Numbered from the stretch's first letter, positions 37,537 through 48,117 are shown. The stretch: DNA of 64,000 bases from Pseudovibrio flavus (GCF_009711345.1 NZ_SMMA01000062.1:186001-250000); one strand, 5' to 3'. The notes: generated from the sequence alone by a model not told the origin. Program-made: numbers and translations.

Positions 37537-38022
37537 ATGGCTGTGTATCTTGTTTTGTCTCCACCGGAAGCGTCTGGGGACCTTCGGTCCTATGAACAAG
37601 CTGCTGCACTCCGGTTTGTACGAGATGGCTTTTACTGGCTGGCGCTGTTTTTCCCCCTTCTTTGGCTCCTCTTCAACCGTATGTGGTTGGTATTCCTAGG
37701 GTACTTGGCAGCATACGGTGTGGTTGCCGCGCTCAGCGCCGGGTTTGGCCCGACCTTGAGCTGGATAATTCTTGCGCTCTTCTCAATTTTGTTTGCATGG
37801 GAAGCCGGTGCATTGAAGGGTTGGACGTTGCAAAAACGTGGCTGGCAGGTGGTCGGCCTCGTAAACGCCGCCAACCTGACCGAAGCTGAAACCCGCTTTT
37901 TCGAGCGGGCTATCAAAAACAATCAGGTTCCATCAAGCAACGAGCTTACCGCAAAAGCCAAGCCGAAGATTATTCCAAGGATTGGCGAGGAACGCGTCGT
38001 TGGACTGACTTTAAGAGACTAG
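37537..38022 (+). CDS. DUF2628 membrane protein within the his cluster
   Basis: A 161-residue protein. The N-terminal [12 protein letters not shown] precedes two or three close hydrophobic helices (about 30-95): [18 protein letters not shown], then [13 protein letters not shown] and [43 protein letters not shown] is a cytoplasmic stretch. This matches DUF2628, which often sits between hisB and hisH in Rhizobiales. Function unknown; close spacing (18 bases to hisB, 10 to hisH) means it is co-expressed with histidine genes. Confidence 0.82.
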   Translation: MAVYLVLSPPEASGDLRSYEQAAALRFVRDGFYWLALFFPLLWLLFNRMWLVFLGYLAAYGVVAALSAGFGPTLSWIILALFSILFAWEAGALKGWTLQKRGWQVVGLVNAANLTEAETRFFERAIKNNQVPSSNELTAKAKPKIIPRIGEERVVGLTLRD

Positions 38023-38032
38023 GAGAGTCTTT

Positions 38033-38686
38033 ATGCGTGTCGCGATTATTGATTATGGTTCTGGCAACTTGCGCTCCGCCGCCAAGGCGTTTGAGCGGGC
38101 AGCCCATGATCATCATGAGCACCATGAAGTCATCGTCACATCAGATCCGGCAGTTGTAAGCGCAGCTGACCGAATTGTTCTGCCGGGTGTGGGCGCATTC
38201 GCCGATTGCCGCCGTGGATTGCAGGCAGTGAGCGGTATGGAAGAGGCCCTCAAGGAAGCGGTTATTTCCAATGCACGCCCGTTTATGGGCATTTGCGTTG
38301 GTATGCAGCTGCTTGCATCGCGTGGCCTTGAATTCGAGACATCTGAGGGTCTGGACTGGATCAAAGGCGACGTTACCGCCATGCAGGTGAGTGACCCTTC
38401 CCTCAAAATTCCGCATATGGGCTGGAACACCATCAATGTGCGCGAAGATAGCCACCCTGTTCTGGCTGGCATTGAGACTGGCGACAAGGGCTTGCATGCC
38501 TACTTCGTGCACTCTTACCACTTTGCGACTGCCAACGAAGCCGAGCGCATTGCCAGCTTTGATTACGGCGGCACGTTCACAGCTATGGTTGGCCGCGACA
38601 ACATCGTGGGCACGCAGTTCCACCCTGAAAAGAGCCAGCGTCTTGGCTTGCAGCTGATTTCCAACTTTTTGAGCTGGGCGCCGTAA
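38033..38686 (+). CDS. hisH: Imidazole glycerol phosphate synthase, glutaminase subunit
   Basis: A 217-residue class I glutamine amidotransferase that feeds ammonia to HisF. It begins [19 protein letters not shown]. The nucleophile is in [15 protein letters not shown], oxyanion [13 protein letters not shown], and the His-Glu pair in [14 protein letters not shown]. Ten bases from the DUF2628 gene, with AGGAGAG before the ATG. Confidence 0.95.
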   Translation: MRVAIIDYGSGNLRSAAKAFERAAHDHHEHHEVIVTSDPAVVSAADRIVLPGVGAFADCRRGLQAVSGMEEALKEAVISNARPFMGICVGMQLLASRGLEFETSEGLDWIKGDVTAMQVSDPSLKIPHMGWNTINVREDSHPVLAGIETGDKGLHAYFVHSYHFATANEAERIASFDYGGTFTAMVGRDNIVGTQFHPEKSQRLGLQLISNFLSWAP

Positions 38687-38722
38687 CCGGCAGCCTGCAA
38701 CCCGAATTCAAGGAAGCAACCT

Positions 38723-39466
38723 ATGATTATTTTTCCGGCTATCGACCTGAAAGAAGGTAAATGCGTTCGCCTGAAACTAGGCGATATGGATCAGGCAACC
38801 GTATTCAACGACGTTCCTGCCGATCAGGCAAAGGCATTTCAGGACCAAGGCTTTGAATGGCTGCACGTTGTGGATCTAGACGGCGCATTTGCAGGTGAAA
38901 GCCGCAATGGCGACGCTGTAGAAGCTATCCTTGCTGCAACGACAAACCCTGTGCAGCTTGGCGGCGGCATCCGCACCATGGAGCACATTGATGCATGGCT
39001 TGAAAAAGGCATTGCCCGCGTCATCCTCGGCACTGTCGCCCTGCGTGATCCAGACCTCGTCAAGGAAGCTTGTAAAAAGTACCCTGATCGCATCGCTGTG
39101 GGCATTGATGCCAAGGGCGGTAAAGTCGCGGTAGAAGGCTGGGCAGAGACTTCCGAGCTCACTGTGGTCGATCTTGCAAAGCAATTTGAAGACGCTGGCG
39201 TAGCAGCAATCATCTACACCGATATCGACCGTGATGGCGTTCTGAAGGGCCTTAACATTCCTTCCACATTGGAACTGGCGAACGCAGTCTCCATTCCGGT
39301 AATTGCATCCGGCGGTCTTGCAGATATCAACGACATCAAACGCCTGCTGGAAGAAGATTGCGATATTCTTGAAGGCGCGATCTCCGGCCGTGCGCTCTAT
39401 GACGGCCGCCTTGACCCTACAGAGGCACTTGAGCTTATCAAGGCAAGTCGGGAGGGACTGGCATGA
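38723..39466 (+). CDS. hisA: ProFAR isomerase HisA
   Basis: A 247-residue (beta/alpha)8 isomerase, step 4 of histidine synthesis. [20 protein letters not shown] contains catalytic Asp8. [33 protein letters not shown] and [15 protein letters not shown] (second catalytic Asp) are family blocks. It overlaps hisF by four bases (ATGA). Confidence 0.96.
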   Translation: MIIFPAIDLKEGKCVRLKLGDMDQATVFNDVPADQAKAFQDQGFEWLHVVDLDGAFAGESRNGDAVEAILAATTNPVQLGGGIRTMEHIDAWLEKGIARVILGTVALRDPDLVKEACKKYPDRIAVGIDAKGGKVAVEGWAETSELTVVDLAKQFEDAGVAAIIYTDIDRDGVLKGLNIPSTLELANAVSIPVIASGGLADINDIKRLLEEDCDILEGAISGRALYDGRLDPTEALELIKASREGLA

Positions 39467-40245
39467 CCCTCAAGGCCCGCGTAATTCCTTGTCTTGATGT
39501 AAAAGACGGCCGCGTTGTGAAAGGCGTCAACTTTGTTGACCTGATCGATGCTGGTGACCCAGTTGAAGCCGCTAAAGCTTACGACGCAGCTGGCGCCGAT
39601 GAACTGACGTTTCTCGACATCACAGCATCCAGCGATAACCGTGACACCATCTACGATGTGGTTCGCCGCACTGCTGAAGCGTGCTTTATGCCGGTTACCG
39701 TTGGCGGCGGTGTTCGCACCGTTGAGGACATCCGCAAACTGCTCAACGCTGGTGCGGACAAAGTTTCCATCAACACCGCTGCGGTCAAGAACCCTGACTT
39801 CATCCGCGAAGCTGCAGAAAAGTTCGGCAGCCAGTGTATCGTGGTCAGCATTGATGCCAAGAAAGTCTCCGGTGAAGGGGAAGCGGATCGCTTCGAGATT
39901 TTCACCCACGGCGGGCGCACGCCAACAGGCATTGACGCGGTTGAGTTTGCAAAGAAAGCCGTTGCCCTTGGTGCCGGCGAGCTTCTTGTAACCTCCATGG
40001 ACCGAGATGGTACGAAAGAGGGCTACAATATCCCGCTAACTCGCGCTATTGCAGATGCGGTTCCGGTGCCTGTTATCGCTTCTGGCGGCGTGGGCACGCT
40101 GGATCATATGGTAGAGGGCATTCGTGACGGCGGAGCAACTGCGGTTCTTGCAGCGTCTATTTTCCACTTCGGTACGTATTCTATTGAAGAGGCAAAGACG
40201 CACATGGCAGAGGCTGGCATACCCGTACGACTGGACAATGCCTAA
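39463..40245 (+). CDS. hisF: Imidazole glycerol phosphate synthase, cyclase subunit
   Basis: A 260-residue barrel that closes the imidazole ring with ammonia from His[20 protein letters not shown] holds catalytic Asp11. Also seen: [53 protein letters not shown] (Asp about 130) and [11 protein letters not shown]. Translation is coupled to hisA. Confidence 0.96.
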   Translation: MTLKARVIPCLDVKDGRVVKGVNFVDLIDAGDPVEAAKAYDAAGADELTFLDITASSDNRDTIYDVVRRTAEACFMPVTVGGGVRTVEDIRKLLNAGADKVSINTAAVKNPDFIREAAEKFGSQCIVVSIDAKKVSGEGEADRFEIFTHGGRTPTGIDAVEFAKKAVALGAGELLVTSMDRDGTKEGYNIPLTRAIADAVPVPVIASGGVGTLDHMVEGIRDGGATAVLAASIFHFGTYSIEEAKTHMAEAGIPVRLDNA

Positions 40246-40299
40246 GCGAGAGTATATGGGCTACGCCCAAGACGCAGGTCTTGTTAGAAAGCTATTCCT

Positions 40300-40623
40300 A
40301 TGACTAATTTCACCCTTGAGGAACTTGCAGCTATTGTTGCCACGCGTGCGCAAAGTGAAGATGAAAAGTCTTATACGCGTAAGCTTGTTGGTAAAGGCGT
40401 AGCCAAGTGTGCGCAAAAGGTGGGCGAAGAAGCAGTTGAAGCTGCTATTGCTGCCGTAAAAGAAGATCGGGAAGAGCTGAAAGGCGAAGCCGCTGACCTG
40501 CTCTACCATCTTCTCGTGCTACTATACGTTGGCAATGTACCTCTTGAAGAGGTTATGGCCACTCTGGCGGCACGGACCGGTCAAACCGGTCTGGAGGAAA
40601 AAGCCTCCCGGCCAAAAGATTAA
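40300..40623 (+). CDS. hisE: Phosphoribosyl-ATP pyrophosphatase
   Basis: A 107-residue all-helical enzyme of the MazG-like group, second step of histidine synthesis, separate from hisI (not in this window). [28 protein letters not shown] contains the metal-binding E-E-x-x-E: shown as [30 protein letters not shown] is the second metal helix. After it comes a stem-loop, then coaA. Confidence 0.94.
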   Translation: MTNFTLEELAAIVATRAQSEDEKSYTRKLVGKGVAKCAQKVGEEAVEAAIAAVKEDREELKGEAADLLYHLLVLLYVGNVPLEEVMATLAARTGQTGLEEKASRPKD

Positions 40624-40627
40624 GGTC

Positions 40628-40651
40628 TTTGCGGAGCTGCGGCTCCGCAAA
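40628..40651 (+). other. GC-rich stem-loop between hisE and coaA
   Basis: TTTGCGGAGC / GCTCCGCAAA, a perfect 10-bp stem with TGCG loop, 4 bases after hisE. No T tract follows, so it is not a canonical terminator; it may separate coaA mRNA levels from his mRNA. Confidence 0.55.
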
Positions 40652-40680
40652 ATGCAAATAAGCGTGTGAAAGCCACACTT

Positions 40681-41646
40681 ATGGATATAAACCTGCACGA
40701 CATCAGTGAACTGGAACTTTCCCCTTACTCCGTATTTTCGGAAGGGGAATGGGCGCGATTGCGCGCCGATACACCCATGACATTGAGCGAGCATGAAATT
40801 AATAGCTTTCGCAGTCTCAATGACTTCGTTTCAATAGAGCAGGTAGAAAGTATTTACCTGCCGCTGTCACGACTGCTTGCTTACTATGTTGAGGGCACCC
40901 AGACCCTGCACCACTCGACCAAGAAGTTTCTTGGCCGCAATGGCAGCAAGGTGCCCTACATCATCGGCATTGCAGGCTCTGTAGCTGTTGGCAAATCCAC
41001 CACCGCTCGCCTCATTCAGGCGCTTATGGCCCGCTGGCCAGCGAGCCCCAAGGTGGACCTGATCACCACAGACGGCTTTCTTTATCCAAACGCGGTTCTG
41101 GAAGCTGAAGGCTTGATGCGCCGCAAAGGCTTTCCTGAAAGCTATGACCGCGCAGCACTGCTCAAGTTTCTGTCTGATATCAAAGCCGGAAAGCGTAGTG
41201 TAAAAGCGCCGATTTACTCGCACTTCTTTTATGATGTGATGCCTGCGCAGTTTGTGACTGTAGATCAGCCAGATATCCTCATTGTTGAGGGGCTAAATGT
41301 GCTACAAACCACCGCACTGTCAAAGGAAGCAAAGGCCGTTCCATTTGTCTCCGATTTCTTCGACTTTTCAATATACATAGATGCCGAAGAAGAGACCTTG
41401 CGCCGTTGGTATATGGAGCGCTTCATGCGCCTTCGTGAAACAGCGTTTCGCGATCCGGGCTCCTACTTCCATAAATTTTCCACAATTACTGACGAAAAGG
41501 CACGCTCTATCGCAACGGATCTCTGGGAGAACATCAACAGAGAGAACTTGCGACAGAATATTCTGCCAACGCGGCCACGAGCGGACTTGATCCTTACAAA
41601 GGGTCAGCAACACCGCATCGAATCCGTCGCGCTGCGGAAGATTTAA
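40681..41646 (+). CDS. coaA: Pantothenate kinase (type I)
   Basis: A 321-residue P-loop kinase, first step of CoA synthesis. Walker A is [42 protein letters not shown], and [11 protein letters not shown] (residues contacting pantothenate and CoA) follow. [11 protein letters not shown] and [14 protein letters not shown] are conserved. I chose ATG 40681; a GTG five codons upstream is possible. It follows the his genes as in most Rhizobiales, and is probably feedback-inhibited by CoA, as all type I enzymes are. Confidence 0.93.
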   Translation: MDINLHDISELELSPYSVFSEGEWARLRADTPMTLSEHEINSFRSLNDFVSIEQVESIYLPLSRLLAYYVEGTQTLHHSTKKFLGRNGSKVPYIIGIAGSVAVGKSTTARLIQALMARWPASPKVDLITTDGFLYPNAVLEAEGLMRRKGFPESYDRAALLKFLSDIKAGKRSVKAPIYSHFFYDVMPAQFVTVDQPDILIVEGLNVLQTTALSKEAKAVPFVSDFFDFSIYIDAEEETLRRWYMERFMRLRETAFRDPGSYFHKFSTITDEKARSIATDLWENINRENLRQNILPTRPRADLILTKGQQHRIESVALRKI

Positions 41647-41664
41647 GAGCACGCAATAACGATA

Positions 41665-41684
41665 GGCTGGGAGTTCTCTCAGCC
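41665..41684 (+). terminator. Possible terminator after coaA
   Basis: GGCTGGGAG / CTCTCAGCC forms a tight stem (one mismatch, 2-base loop) with only CTTCTC after it. Weak evidence. Confidence 0.35.
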
Positions 41685-41940
41685 CTTCTCAGTTCGGGCG
41701 AACACCAAAAACCGAGTTTGACTACAGCATCCGATGATCGGGTGGCTGTAAACGACGGTGCATGCCGCATGCGAAGTGCTGCGGCAGCTTTACCCGACCC
41801 TTTAATTCGCTGCGCCGCTCCAGTTTGCCTTTGCCTGCATCCGGTTCGTACCCGCTGACAGGCTTGCAACTCCCCTCATTCGATTGGTGGGAGATGGGTG
41901 GCCTTTTGCCTTTTTGAACGGAAAGAACCCGCGAGACACC

Positions 41941-42867
41941 ATGATTAGGGCCAGTATTACTGCACTGCTTCTTTTTCTTGCGCTTTCGCCCAGCTACGCA
42001 GCCAGTGACCTTTCAATGGGTCAGGTTGATCTGGGAACGACCGCGAAACTAGACAAGCCATCCCTACCGCAAAATGCGATGGATGCGCCGGACGGATTCA
42101 AAGTTACCACGCCAACGCTTCTGACCTACTACACCCAGCCTGATGAGGCATCCCAGGGGCACCAGACGCTCTTGCCACCAAACGCTGAAGTTACCCCGAT
42201 CGAGTGGGTAAAAAGCGAAAAGAACGGCAAGCTGGTTCGTCTTGGTATCGATATCGACGAGTTGGGAGAAGCCGAATATCCTTCCGACATTTACATCAGT
42301 GAGAGCGATTACAGCACCCTGCCCCTTACAGAGCTGAACACGTTGAGCCTGATGGAAGACACGCTTCTTGGGCTTGATGAAGGCGAAGTCTATGATGAGG
42401 CGGTAGAGACAGAGGAAGCATCCCGCCGCCGTAGTGCGCGTGGTTCGCGCCGTAACTCTCGCGGTATGACCTATTGCTATCGTTATGTGAAAAAAGCGCT
42501 GCTGAAAAAGGGCCTCGTAGAAAGCTACCTACCGGGTCGCTCCGCTTACATGGCGAAGAGCGAACTTCCAAAGCATGGCTTCAAGCGTTTGCGCGTTAGT
42601 CACCCAGACAAAGCCAAAGACGGTTCGGTCTGTGTTTATGATCGCGACAGACGCAATGTTCACGGTCACATTGAAATCAAGCGCAACGACGATTGCTACT
42701 GGTACGGCTATGGGTGCAAAGCAAAGTCCATGTACGACAGCCGCGATTTCTACGACTGCTATTCCAAATCCGCGACCACTTGGTTTGCAAAAAGCAGCGA
42801 CACCGGCAAACGCCGTAAGAATTCCGTTCGCTCTAGAAACGCCCGTTTCCTGAACGACGAAAAGTAA
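41941..42867 (+). CDS. Secreted protein with CHAP/NlpC-like Cys-His arrangement
   Basis: A 308-residue exported protein. Signal peptide 1-20 (core ITALLLFLALSPSYA, cut before ASDL). Residues about 55-120 (LLTYYTQPDEASQG ... GKLVRLGIDIDELGE) look like an SH3-type strand-rich region. An acidic then Arg-rich linker (155-175, SRRRSARGSRRNSRG) leads to the C-terminal domain: MTYCYRYVKKALLKKG (Cys179 at the start of a helix), CVYDRDRRNVHGHIEIKRND (His243 in a strand). Cys then His, in that setting, is the layout of CHAP and NlpC/P60 amidases. So a cell-wall amidase-like enzyme is plausible, but I recognise no named family. Extra cysteines in CYWYGYGCK may pair. Confidence 0.65.
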   Translation: MIRASITALLLFLALSPSYAASDLSMGQVDLGTTAKLDKPSLPQNAMDAPDGFKVTTPTLLTYYTQPDEASQGHQTLLPPNAEVTPIEWVKSEKNGKLVRLGIDIDELGEAEYPSDIYISESDYSTLPLTELNTLSLMEDTLLGLDEGEVYDEAVETEEASRRRSARGSRRNSRGMTYCYRYVKKALLKKGLVESYLPGRSAYMAKSELPKHGFKRLRVSHPDKAKDGSVCVYDRDRRNVHGHIEIKRNDDCYWYGYGCKAKSMYDSRDFYDCYSKSATTWFAKSSDTGKRRKNSVRSRNARFLNDEK

Positions 42868-42913
42868 CCGGACGGCAAAGCCTATTAAGGCCACCACCGT
42901 TGTTTGAACAAAT

Positions 42914-42944
42914 AAAAAGCCCCGCAACACTGCGGGGCTTTTTT
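42914..42944. terminator. Bidirectional terminator between the secreted protein gene and gdh
   Basis: AAAAAGCCCCGCA / TGCGGGGCTTTTT, a 13-bp perfect stem with ACAC loop. It serves both convergent genes; the gdh stop codon is 2 bases away. Confidence 0.93.
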
Positions 42945-42945
42945 G

Positions 42946-45900
42946 TTATTTGGAGAACTCGGAGAGCATGGACGCTGCAACCGAGAACTTGGAAACGCTT
43001 AGGTTTGTCTCCAAAATCTCATCCACTGCTGCGCGAATGCGCTTGGCCTTATCGCCAACGTCTGCCAGCCAGCCTTCAAAGCCTGCTTCATGGGCAATAG
43101 ACTGACTTGTCAGCTCTCGAAGGGCTTCAGCGAGTTGCGAGCGCGCTTTATCCAGCGCCAGACCGTCATAGTAATCTCGGATCGGGAAGCTGCGTGCCAT
43201 TGCATCAATGGAGTTAAAGCGGAAGAAGTCAGAGACTTGGAAGTAACTTCCGGCGACATCCACTACAGACATACCTGCCCGCTCAGCAACAAGAACGATA
43301 TCTGGAATGATCCGCTCACCAGTGAGGCGAGCAAGACGGGCTGCCAGATCAAACGGAACATCGGCGTGAACGAGACGCTCAGTTTCTTCGGTCAAACGGC
43401 ATGCCATGTCTTCAGGCAGATATTCCTCCAGCCTTGGAGACAGCGTCGAGACACTTTCCCTAAAGCGTGTTACCGCCTGCTCAATGCCATCTTCAAACGA
43501 CACGTTGCGCAGGAACCAGATAACCTTGTTCTGCACCAGTTCCTGAACAGCTGAGTATAGCTCCAACTGCAGTTTGCCAGAGATCTTATTGTCCAGCGCA
43601 TCGATCTGCGAGTTCAGCTCTGTCAGACCGTAAGCATCACGCACAGCTGCAAAGGCGCGTACGATTTGAGCCGGCGTTGCTCCCGTTTGATCTGTGATGC
43701 GAGTGATGAAGGCAGGACCACCACGGTTGATGATGGAGTTGGCCAGCATGGTTGCGATGATTTCGCGGCGCAGGCGGTGGCCTTCAATCTCGTCGTTGTA
43801 GAGCTGCTGCATTGGCTCAGGGAAGTAGCGCATCAGCTCCTTGGCAAGATACTTATCATCCGGCACCGTGCTTTGCAGAAGCTGATCGTAAAGCGTCAGC
43901 TTTGCATAAGCGAGCAATACGCCCAGCTCTGGGCGGGAGAGCCCTTGTCCCTGCTTCTGACGCTCATCAATTGTGATGTCATCTGGCAGATACTCAACGG
44001 CCCTATCCAGAAGGCCTTGGGATTCCAGTTGGCGCATCATGCGCATCTGGTAACCGAGGTCCTCCAAGGCATGGCGTTCAGCAAGAGAGATGGACAGTGT
44101 TTGCTGATAGTTGTTGCGAAGCACCAGATCAGCCACTTCATCCGTCATATCCGCAAGCAACGTGTTGCGCTCTGGGGTTTCCAACTTGCCAGACTTCACA
44201 GCACTGCCCAGCGCAATCTTGATATTGACCTCAACGTCAGAGGAGTTCACACCAGCTGAGTTATCGATTGCATCCGAGTTACAGCGGCCTCCACGGCGGG
44301 CGTACTCGATACGGGCTTTTTGGGTGATGCCAAGGTTTGCACCCTCGCCGACAACTTTCACCCGTAGCTCAGGCGCGCTGATACGGATCGGATCGTTTGC
44401 ACGGTCACCAACCATATCGTCGGTTTCATCGGATCCGCGAATGTAGGTACCGATACCGCCGAACCACAGAAGGTCTGCTTTCATGCGCAAAATTGCACTC
44501 ATAAGCTCCTGCGGAGAACAAGACTGGACTTCAAGATCCAAGAGCTTGCGGATTTCATCAGTCAGCTCAATGGACTTGGCGCTACGTGGGAAGATGCCGC
44601 CACCCTTGGAGATCAGCGAGGCGTCATAGTCCTGCCAGCTGGAACGGCCGACATCGAATAAGCGTTTGCGCTCTACCCAAGTCGTTTCAGGATCTGGATT
44701 TGGATCAATAAAGATATCGCGGTGATCGAAGGCGGCAACCAAACGGATTGCTTTGGAAAGCAACATACCGTTGCCAAACACGTCGCCCGACATGTCACCA
44801 ACACCGCAAACGGTGAATGGCTCTTTTTGAATATCCCTGTCCATCTCACGGAAGTGACGCTTCACAGCTTCCCAAGCACCGCGAGCCGTAATGCCCATCT
44901 TCTTGTGGTCGTAACCAGCAGAACCACCAGAGGCAAACGCATCACCAAGCCAGAAATGCTTACTTTCAGAGATCGCGTTCGCAGTGTCGGAGAATGTTGC
45001 CGTGCCTTTGTCAGCAGCAACAACGAGATATGGATCATCGTTATCGCGGCGAACAACCATCTGCGGCGGGATAACATTCTCGCCGTCAATGTTGTCGGTC
45101 AGATCAAGCAGGGAGTTGATGAAGATCTTATAGGCTGCAGTTCCTTCGGCAATAAAGGCCTCGCGGTTGCCGTCCGTTGGCAAACGCTTAGGCAGGAAGC
45201 CGCCTTTTGCACCGACAGGAACGATAACCGCGTTTTTGACCTGCTGCGCTTTCACAAGGCCAAGCACCTCGGTGCGGTAATCCTGTGCGCGGTCTGACCA
45301 GCGCAGACCACCACGAGCAGCAGAACCAAAGCGCATATGTACGCCTTCAACACGCGGGCTGTAGACGAAAATCTCGCGGTATGGCAGCGGCTTTGGTAAC
45401 TCGTCGATTTTGTGGGAGTCTAGCTTGAAGGCAAAGGTTGGCTTTGGCTGACCTTCAGCATCTAACTGGAAGAAGTTTGTGCGAAGGATAGCCTCAATCA
45501 AGTTCTTGAAGCGGCGAATGATACGGTCATCATCAAGGCTAACAACGCTATCAAGCTGGGTAGAGAACTCCGCCTGAAGAACCGTTTCTTCCTTGCTCCG
45601 CTTTTCCTCGTCCACTGATGGTTGGAAGCGCAGGTAGAACAAATCAACAAGCAGCTTTGCCAGCGATGGATAGCTGTTGAGCGTGCTCCACATATAGTCT
45701 TCGGAATAGCGAATGCCTGCTTGACGAAGATACTTGGAGAAGGCTCTAAGCACAGCGATATCGCGCCATGCCATACCCGCTGTCATCGCTAGGCCGTTGT
45801 AGCCGTCGTTCTCGGCCCTATCACCCCACGTATTGATGAACAGAGCACCAAGGCGTTCGATGTCGGCATCGCAGAAGTCATCACCGACACCGCCCTCAAT

Positions 45901-47754
45901 GAAGAGTGTGGTGTCGTGCAAATAGCACATCGGCTTGTCGGAAGGAGAAATGCGATAGGTGCGCTCGTTCACCACTCTAAAGCCGAGGTTTTCCAAAATC
46001 GGCACGCGGGCAGACAGAGCAAGCGGCGCAGACAAATGATAGGTACGCAAAGAAAGCTGCATACCTGTTTCGCCCTCACGGCGATAGAAGCTGATCAGCA
46101 GCGGCCGATCTTCGGTCACTTTCTCAAGGCGTCCGATATCCTCTAAGGCCGTATCAATTGGCGTTGTCGCCTCATACCCGTCCTCGAAAGCCGTAGCGTA
46201 GCGTCGGATCAACGGACGAGCCTGTGACGCTCCATGGGTCAGACGCAGCGTTTCGGAAAGACCATCAGACCATGTGCGCACAATCTTGGAGATTGCTGTC
46301 TCCAGCTCTTCACGATCCGGATTAGGCGTTTCACCTTTATCACGACCAATGATGAAGTGGACGCGAACCAGAGGCCCTTCCGGGAAGGAGGCATACCACG
46401 CTGACATGCGGCCATCGTAGGCCTTTGCCATCAACGAACCGATCTGAATGCGTTTCTCGGTGGTGAACCGGTCCTTAGGCACATAGGCAATGATTGAAAC
46501 AAAACGATCAAACTTGTCTCGTCGGGCCAGTACACGAATACGAGGACGGTCATTCAGCTTCAAAATGTCCGTCGTAAACTCGCAAAGGGTCTCAGTATCG
46601 ATCTGAAAGAGGTCATCACGCGGGTAGCCTTCCAGAATATTGCCAAGCATGCGGCCTGAATGGCTCTCCGGATCGAAGCCATGATAGTTCATGACCTTTT
46701 CGACCTTGCGGCGGATATACGGAATGGACGCTGTGGACTTGGTGTAGGCCGTTGCTGTGAAAAGACCGACGATGCGCAGCTCTCCGTTGAGAACACCGTT
46801 CTCGTCAAACAGCTTTACTCCGATGTAGTCCATATGGACATGACGGTGGACGCGGCTCTTCACATTTGCCTTGGCGATGATGAGTGGTTCCGGCTTTAGC
46901 AGGAAGTCGCGGATTTCCGGTGTCATAACCACGAATTCGGATCCGCGGCGTAACACGCGCACATCCGGATCATTCAGCAGTCCAAGACCGGTGCCCGTGA
47001 GGAAGTTCATCTCACCGTTTTCAACACCGCCTTCAAAGATGTACTCACGCATGCCCAAAAGCGTGAAGTTATCTGCACTCATCCATTCCAAAAACTGGAC
47101 GGCTTCATCCAACTGGTTCTTGGAGTATGGGGTGCGAGCGGTATGGAAATCCTGCACAGCCTTCTCAAGCCGTGCCTTCATCGGCTCCCAGTCATTTACA
47201 GCAAGACGGACATCTCGCAGAACCAACTCCAGGCGCTCATGAAGAATCTCGATCTCTTCAGCGTCATCGATGCGGGTAACGTGTATCTGGATAAAGCTCT
47301 CACGGCGTAGGCCCGGTGTGCCTGCCGAAACTGTTTCCTTAAACAGAATGAGATTGCCATCTTCGTCACGTTCGACAACGAAAAGCGGATGCAGAACAAG
47401 GCGGAAGTCTAGCCCCGCCACCTGAAGCTCACCCAAAACCGACGCCACAAGGAACGCCATGTTATCGTTCATGATTTCGATAACGGTTACATCATCAAGC
47501 TGGTTGCTTTGATGAGGCGCGACAGGGTTAAAAACCTTTATCTCATGCGTACCTGTAGGATGAAGCTGGAACGTATCCCACGCCTGACCAGCAAGGTAGG
47601 AGAGGTCTTGCGGAGAATAGGCAAGCAAGTCTTCTTCATCTGCGTGTGCAAAGAAATCTCTAGCGAACTGCGCCAGCTGCTGGTTCTGATCTTCCAGCAG
47701 GTCGCATGCTTGATCGAGGAGGCTGCTTTTCGCGTTTGCCGTTACACCGGACAT
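42946..47754 (-). CDS. gdh: NAD-specific glutamate dehydrogenase, large (180 kDa) type
   Basis: A 1602-residue catabolic enzyme converting glutamate to 2-oxoglutarate and ammonia, which feeds the TCA genes at 5-14 kb. The long N-terminal part (about 1-700) holds ACT-like regulatory regions. The catalytic part follows: RFGSAARGGLRWSDRAQDYRTE is the family mark (shown in part: GGLRWSDRAQDYRTEVLG), catalytic Lys in VPVGAKGGFLPKRLP, then VVRRDNDDPYLVVAADKGTA and the NAD domain with VVGEGANLGITQKARIEYA. NSDAIDNSAGVNSSDVEVN is conserved. C-terminal helical domain about 1250-1602. ATG 47754 follows GGAAGAGG; an in-frame TTG six codons upstream overlaps this SD. Confidence 0.96.
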   Translation of the reverse strand: MSGVTANAKSSLLDQACDLLEDQNQQLAQFARDFFAHADEEDLLAYSPQDLSYLAGQAWDTFQLHPTGTHEIKVFNPVAPHQSNQLDDVTVIEIMNDNMAFLVASVLGELQVAGLDFRLVLHPLFVVERDEDGNLILFKETVSAGTPGLRRESFIQIHVTRIDDAEEIEILHERLELVLRDVRLAVNDWEPMKARLEKAVQDFHTARTPYSKNQLDEAVQFLEWMSADNFTLLGMREYIFEGGVENGEMNFLTGTGLGLLNDPDVRVLRRGSEFVVMTPEIRDFLLKPEPLIIAKANVKSRVHRHVHMDYIGVKLFDENGVLNGELRIVGLFTATAYTKSTASIPYIRRKVEKVMNYHGFDPESHSGRMLGNILEGYPRDDLFQIDTETLCEFTTDILKLNDRPRIRVLARRDKFDRFVSIIAYVPKDRFTTEKRIQIGSLMAKAYDGRMSAWYASFPEGPLVRVHFIIGRDKGETPNPDREELETAISKIVRTWSDGLSETLRLTHGASQARPLIRRYATAFEDGYEATTPIDTALEDIGRLEKVTEDRPLLISFYRREGETGMQLSLRTYHLSAPLALSARVPILENLGFRVVNERTYRISPSDKPMCYLHDTTLFIEGGVGDDFCDADIERLGALFINTWGDRAENDGYNGLAMTAGMAWRDIAVLRAFSKYLRQAGIRYSEDYMWSTLNSYPSLAKLLVDLFYLRFQPSVDEEKRSKEETVLQAEFSTQLDSVVSLDDDRIIRRFKNLIEAILRTNFFQLDAEGQPKPTFAFKLDSHKIDELPKPLPYREIFVYSPRVEGVHMRFGSAARGGLRWSDRAQDYRTEVLGLVKAQQVKNAVIVPVGAKGGFLPKRLPTDGNREAFIAEGTAAYKIFINSLLDLTDNIDGENVIPPQMVVRRDNDDPYLVVAADKGTATFSDTANAISESKHFWLGDAFASGGSAGYDHKKMGITARGAWEAVKRHFREMDRDIQKEPFTVCGVGDMSGDVFGNGMLLSKAIRLVAAFDHRDIFIDPNPDPETTWVERKRLFDVGRSSWQDYDASLISKGGGIFPRSAKSIELTDEIRKLLDLEVQSCSPQELMSAILRMKADLLWFGGIGTYIRGSDETDDMVGDRANDPIRISAPELRVKVVGEGANLGITQKARIEYARRGGRCNSDAIDNSAGVNSSDVEVNIKIALGSAVKSGKLETPERNTLLADMTDEVADLVLRNNYQQTLSISLAERHALEDLGYQMRMMRQLESQGLLDRAVEYLPDDITIDERQKQGQGLSRPELGVLLAYAKLTLYDQLLQSTVPDDKYLAKELMRYFPEPMQQLYNDEIEGHRLRREIIATMLANSIINRGGPAFITRITDQTGATPAQIVRAFAAVRDAYGLTELNSQIDALDNKISGKLQLELYSAVQELVQNKVIWFLRNVSFEDGIEQAVTRFRESVSTLSPRLEEYLPEDMACRLTEETERLVHADVPFDLAARLARLTGERIIPDIVLVAERAGMSVVDVAGSYFQVSDFFRFNSIDAMARSFPIRDYYDGLALDKARSQLAEALRELTSQSIAHEAGFEGWLADVGDKAKRIRAAVDEILETNLSVSKFSVAASMLSEFSK

Positions 47755-48117
47755 GGCATTTACCTCTTCCAATTTTGAGCGGAACGCTGGTGGCTGCGTA
47801 GCCGCGCCTTATGTTCGTGCATTTGTTGCGTTACACAGCCTTATTGCAGCTCTGAGCTGTTAAAGCCTGCGCATTTTTGCTATCGTATAGTCTTGGCGCA
47901 TTTCAGTAGTTCTGAATACATCCACGATCAGATTGCCTATGGATATGCACCATTTTTAAGCAAAGAAGATTAATCCCAGTCGGCTGGAAGGCTTGAGGCT
48001 CTCTCAAGTGCTCTTGAGGACATGGCGCAGCAAATCGGGCTGTAACCGTCTATGCCTCGTGCGCAAGTGCGTGTAAAACAAGCTTGGTACCGAACTGGAA
48101 ACCTAAGGAAAATGAAC
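47755..48117 (+). other. Non-coding gap between gdh and argC with alternative hairpins
   Basis: 363 bases. CTTGAG (47992-47997), CTCAAG (48003-48008) and CTTGAG (48013-48018) allow two mutually exclusive stems: 1 with 2, or 2 with 3. Downstream, from ATG 48052 to the argC start, the frame stays open and codes for four Arg in 19 codons. No strong SD precedes 48052. Otherwise nothing recognised. Confidence 0.35.
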
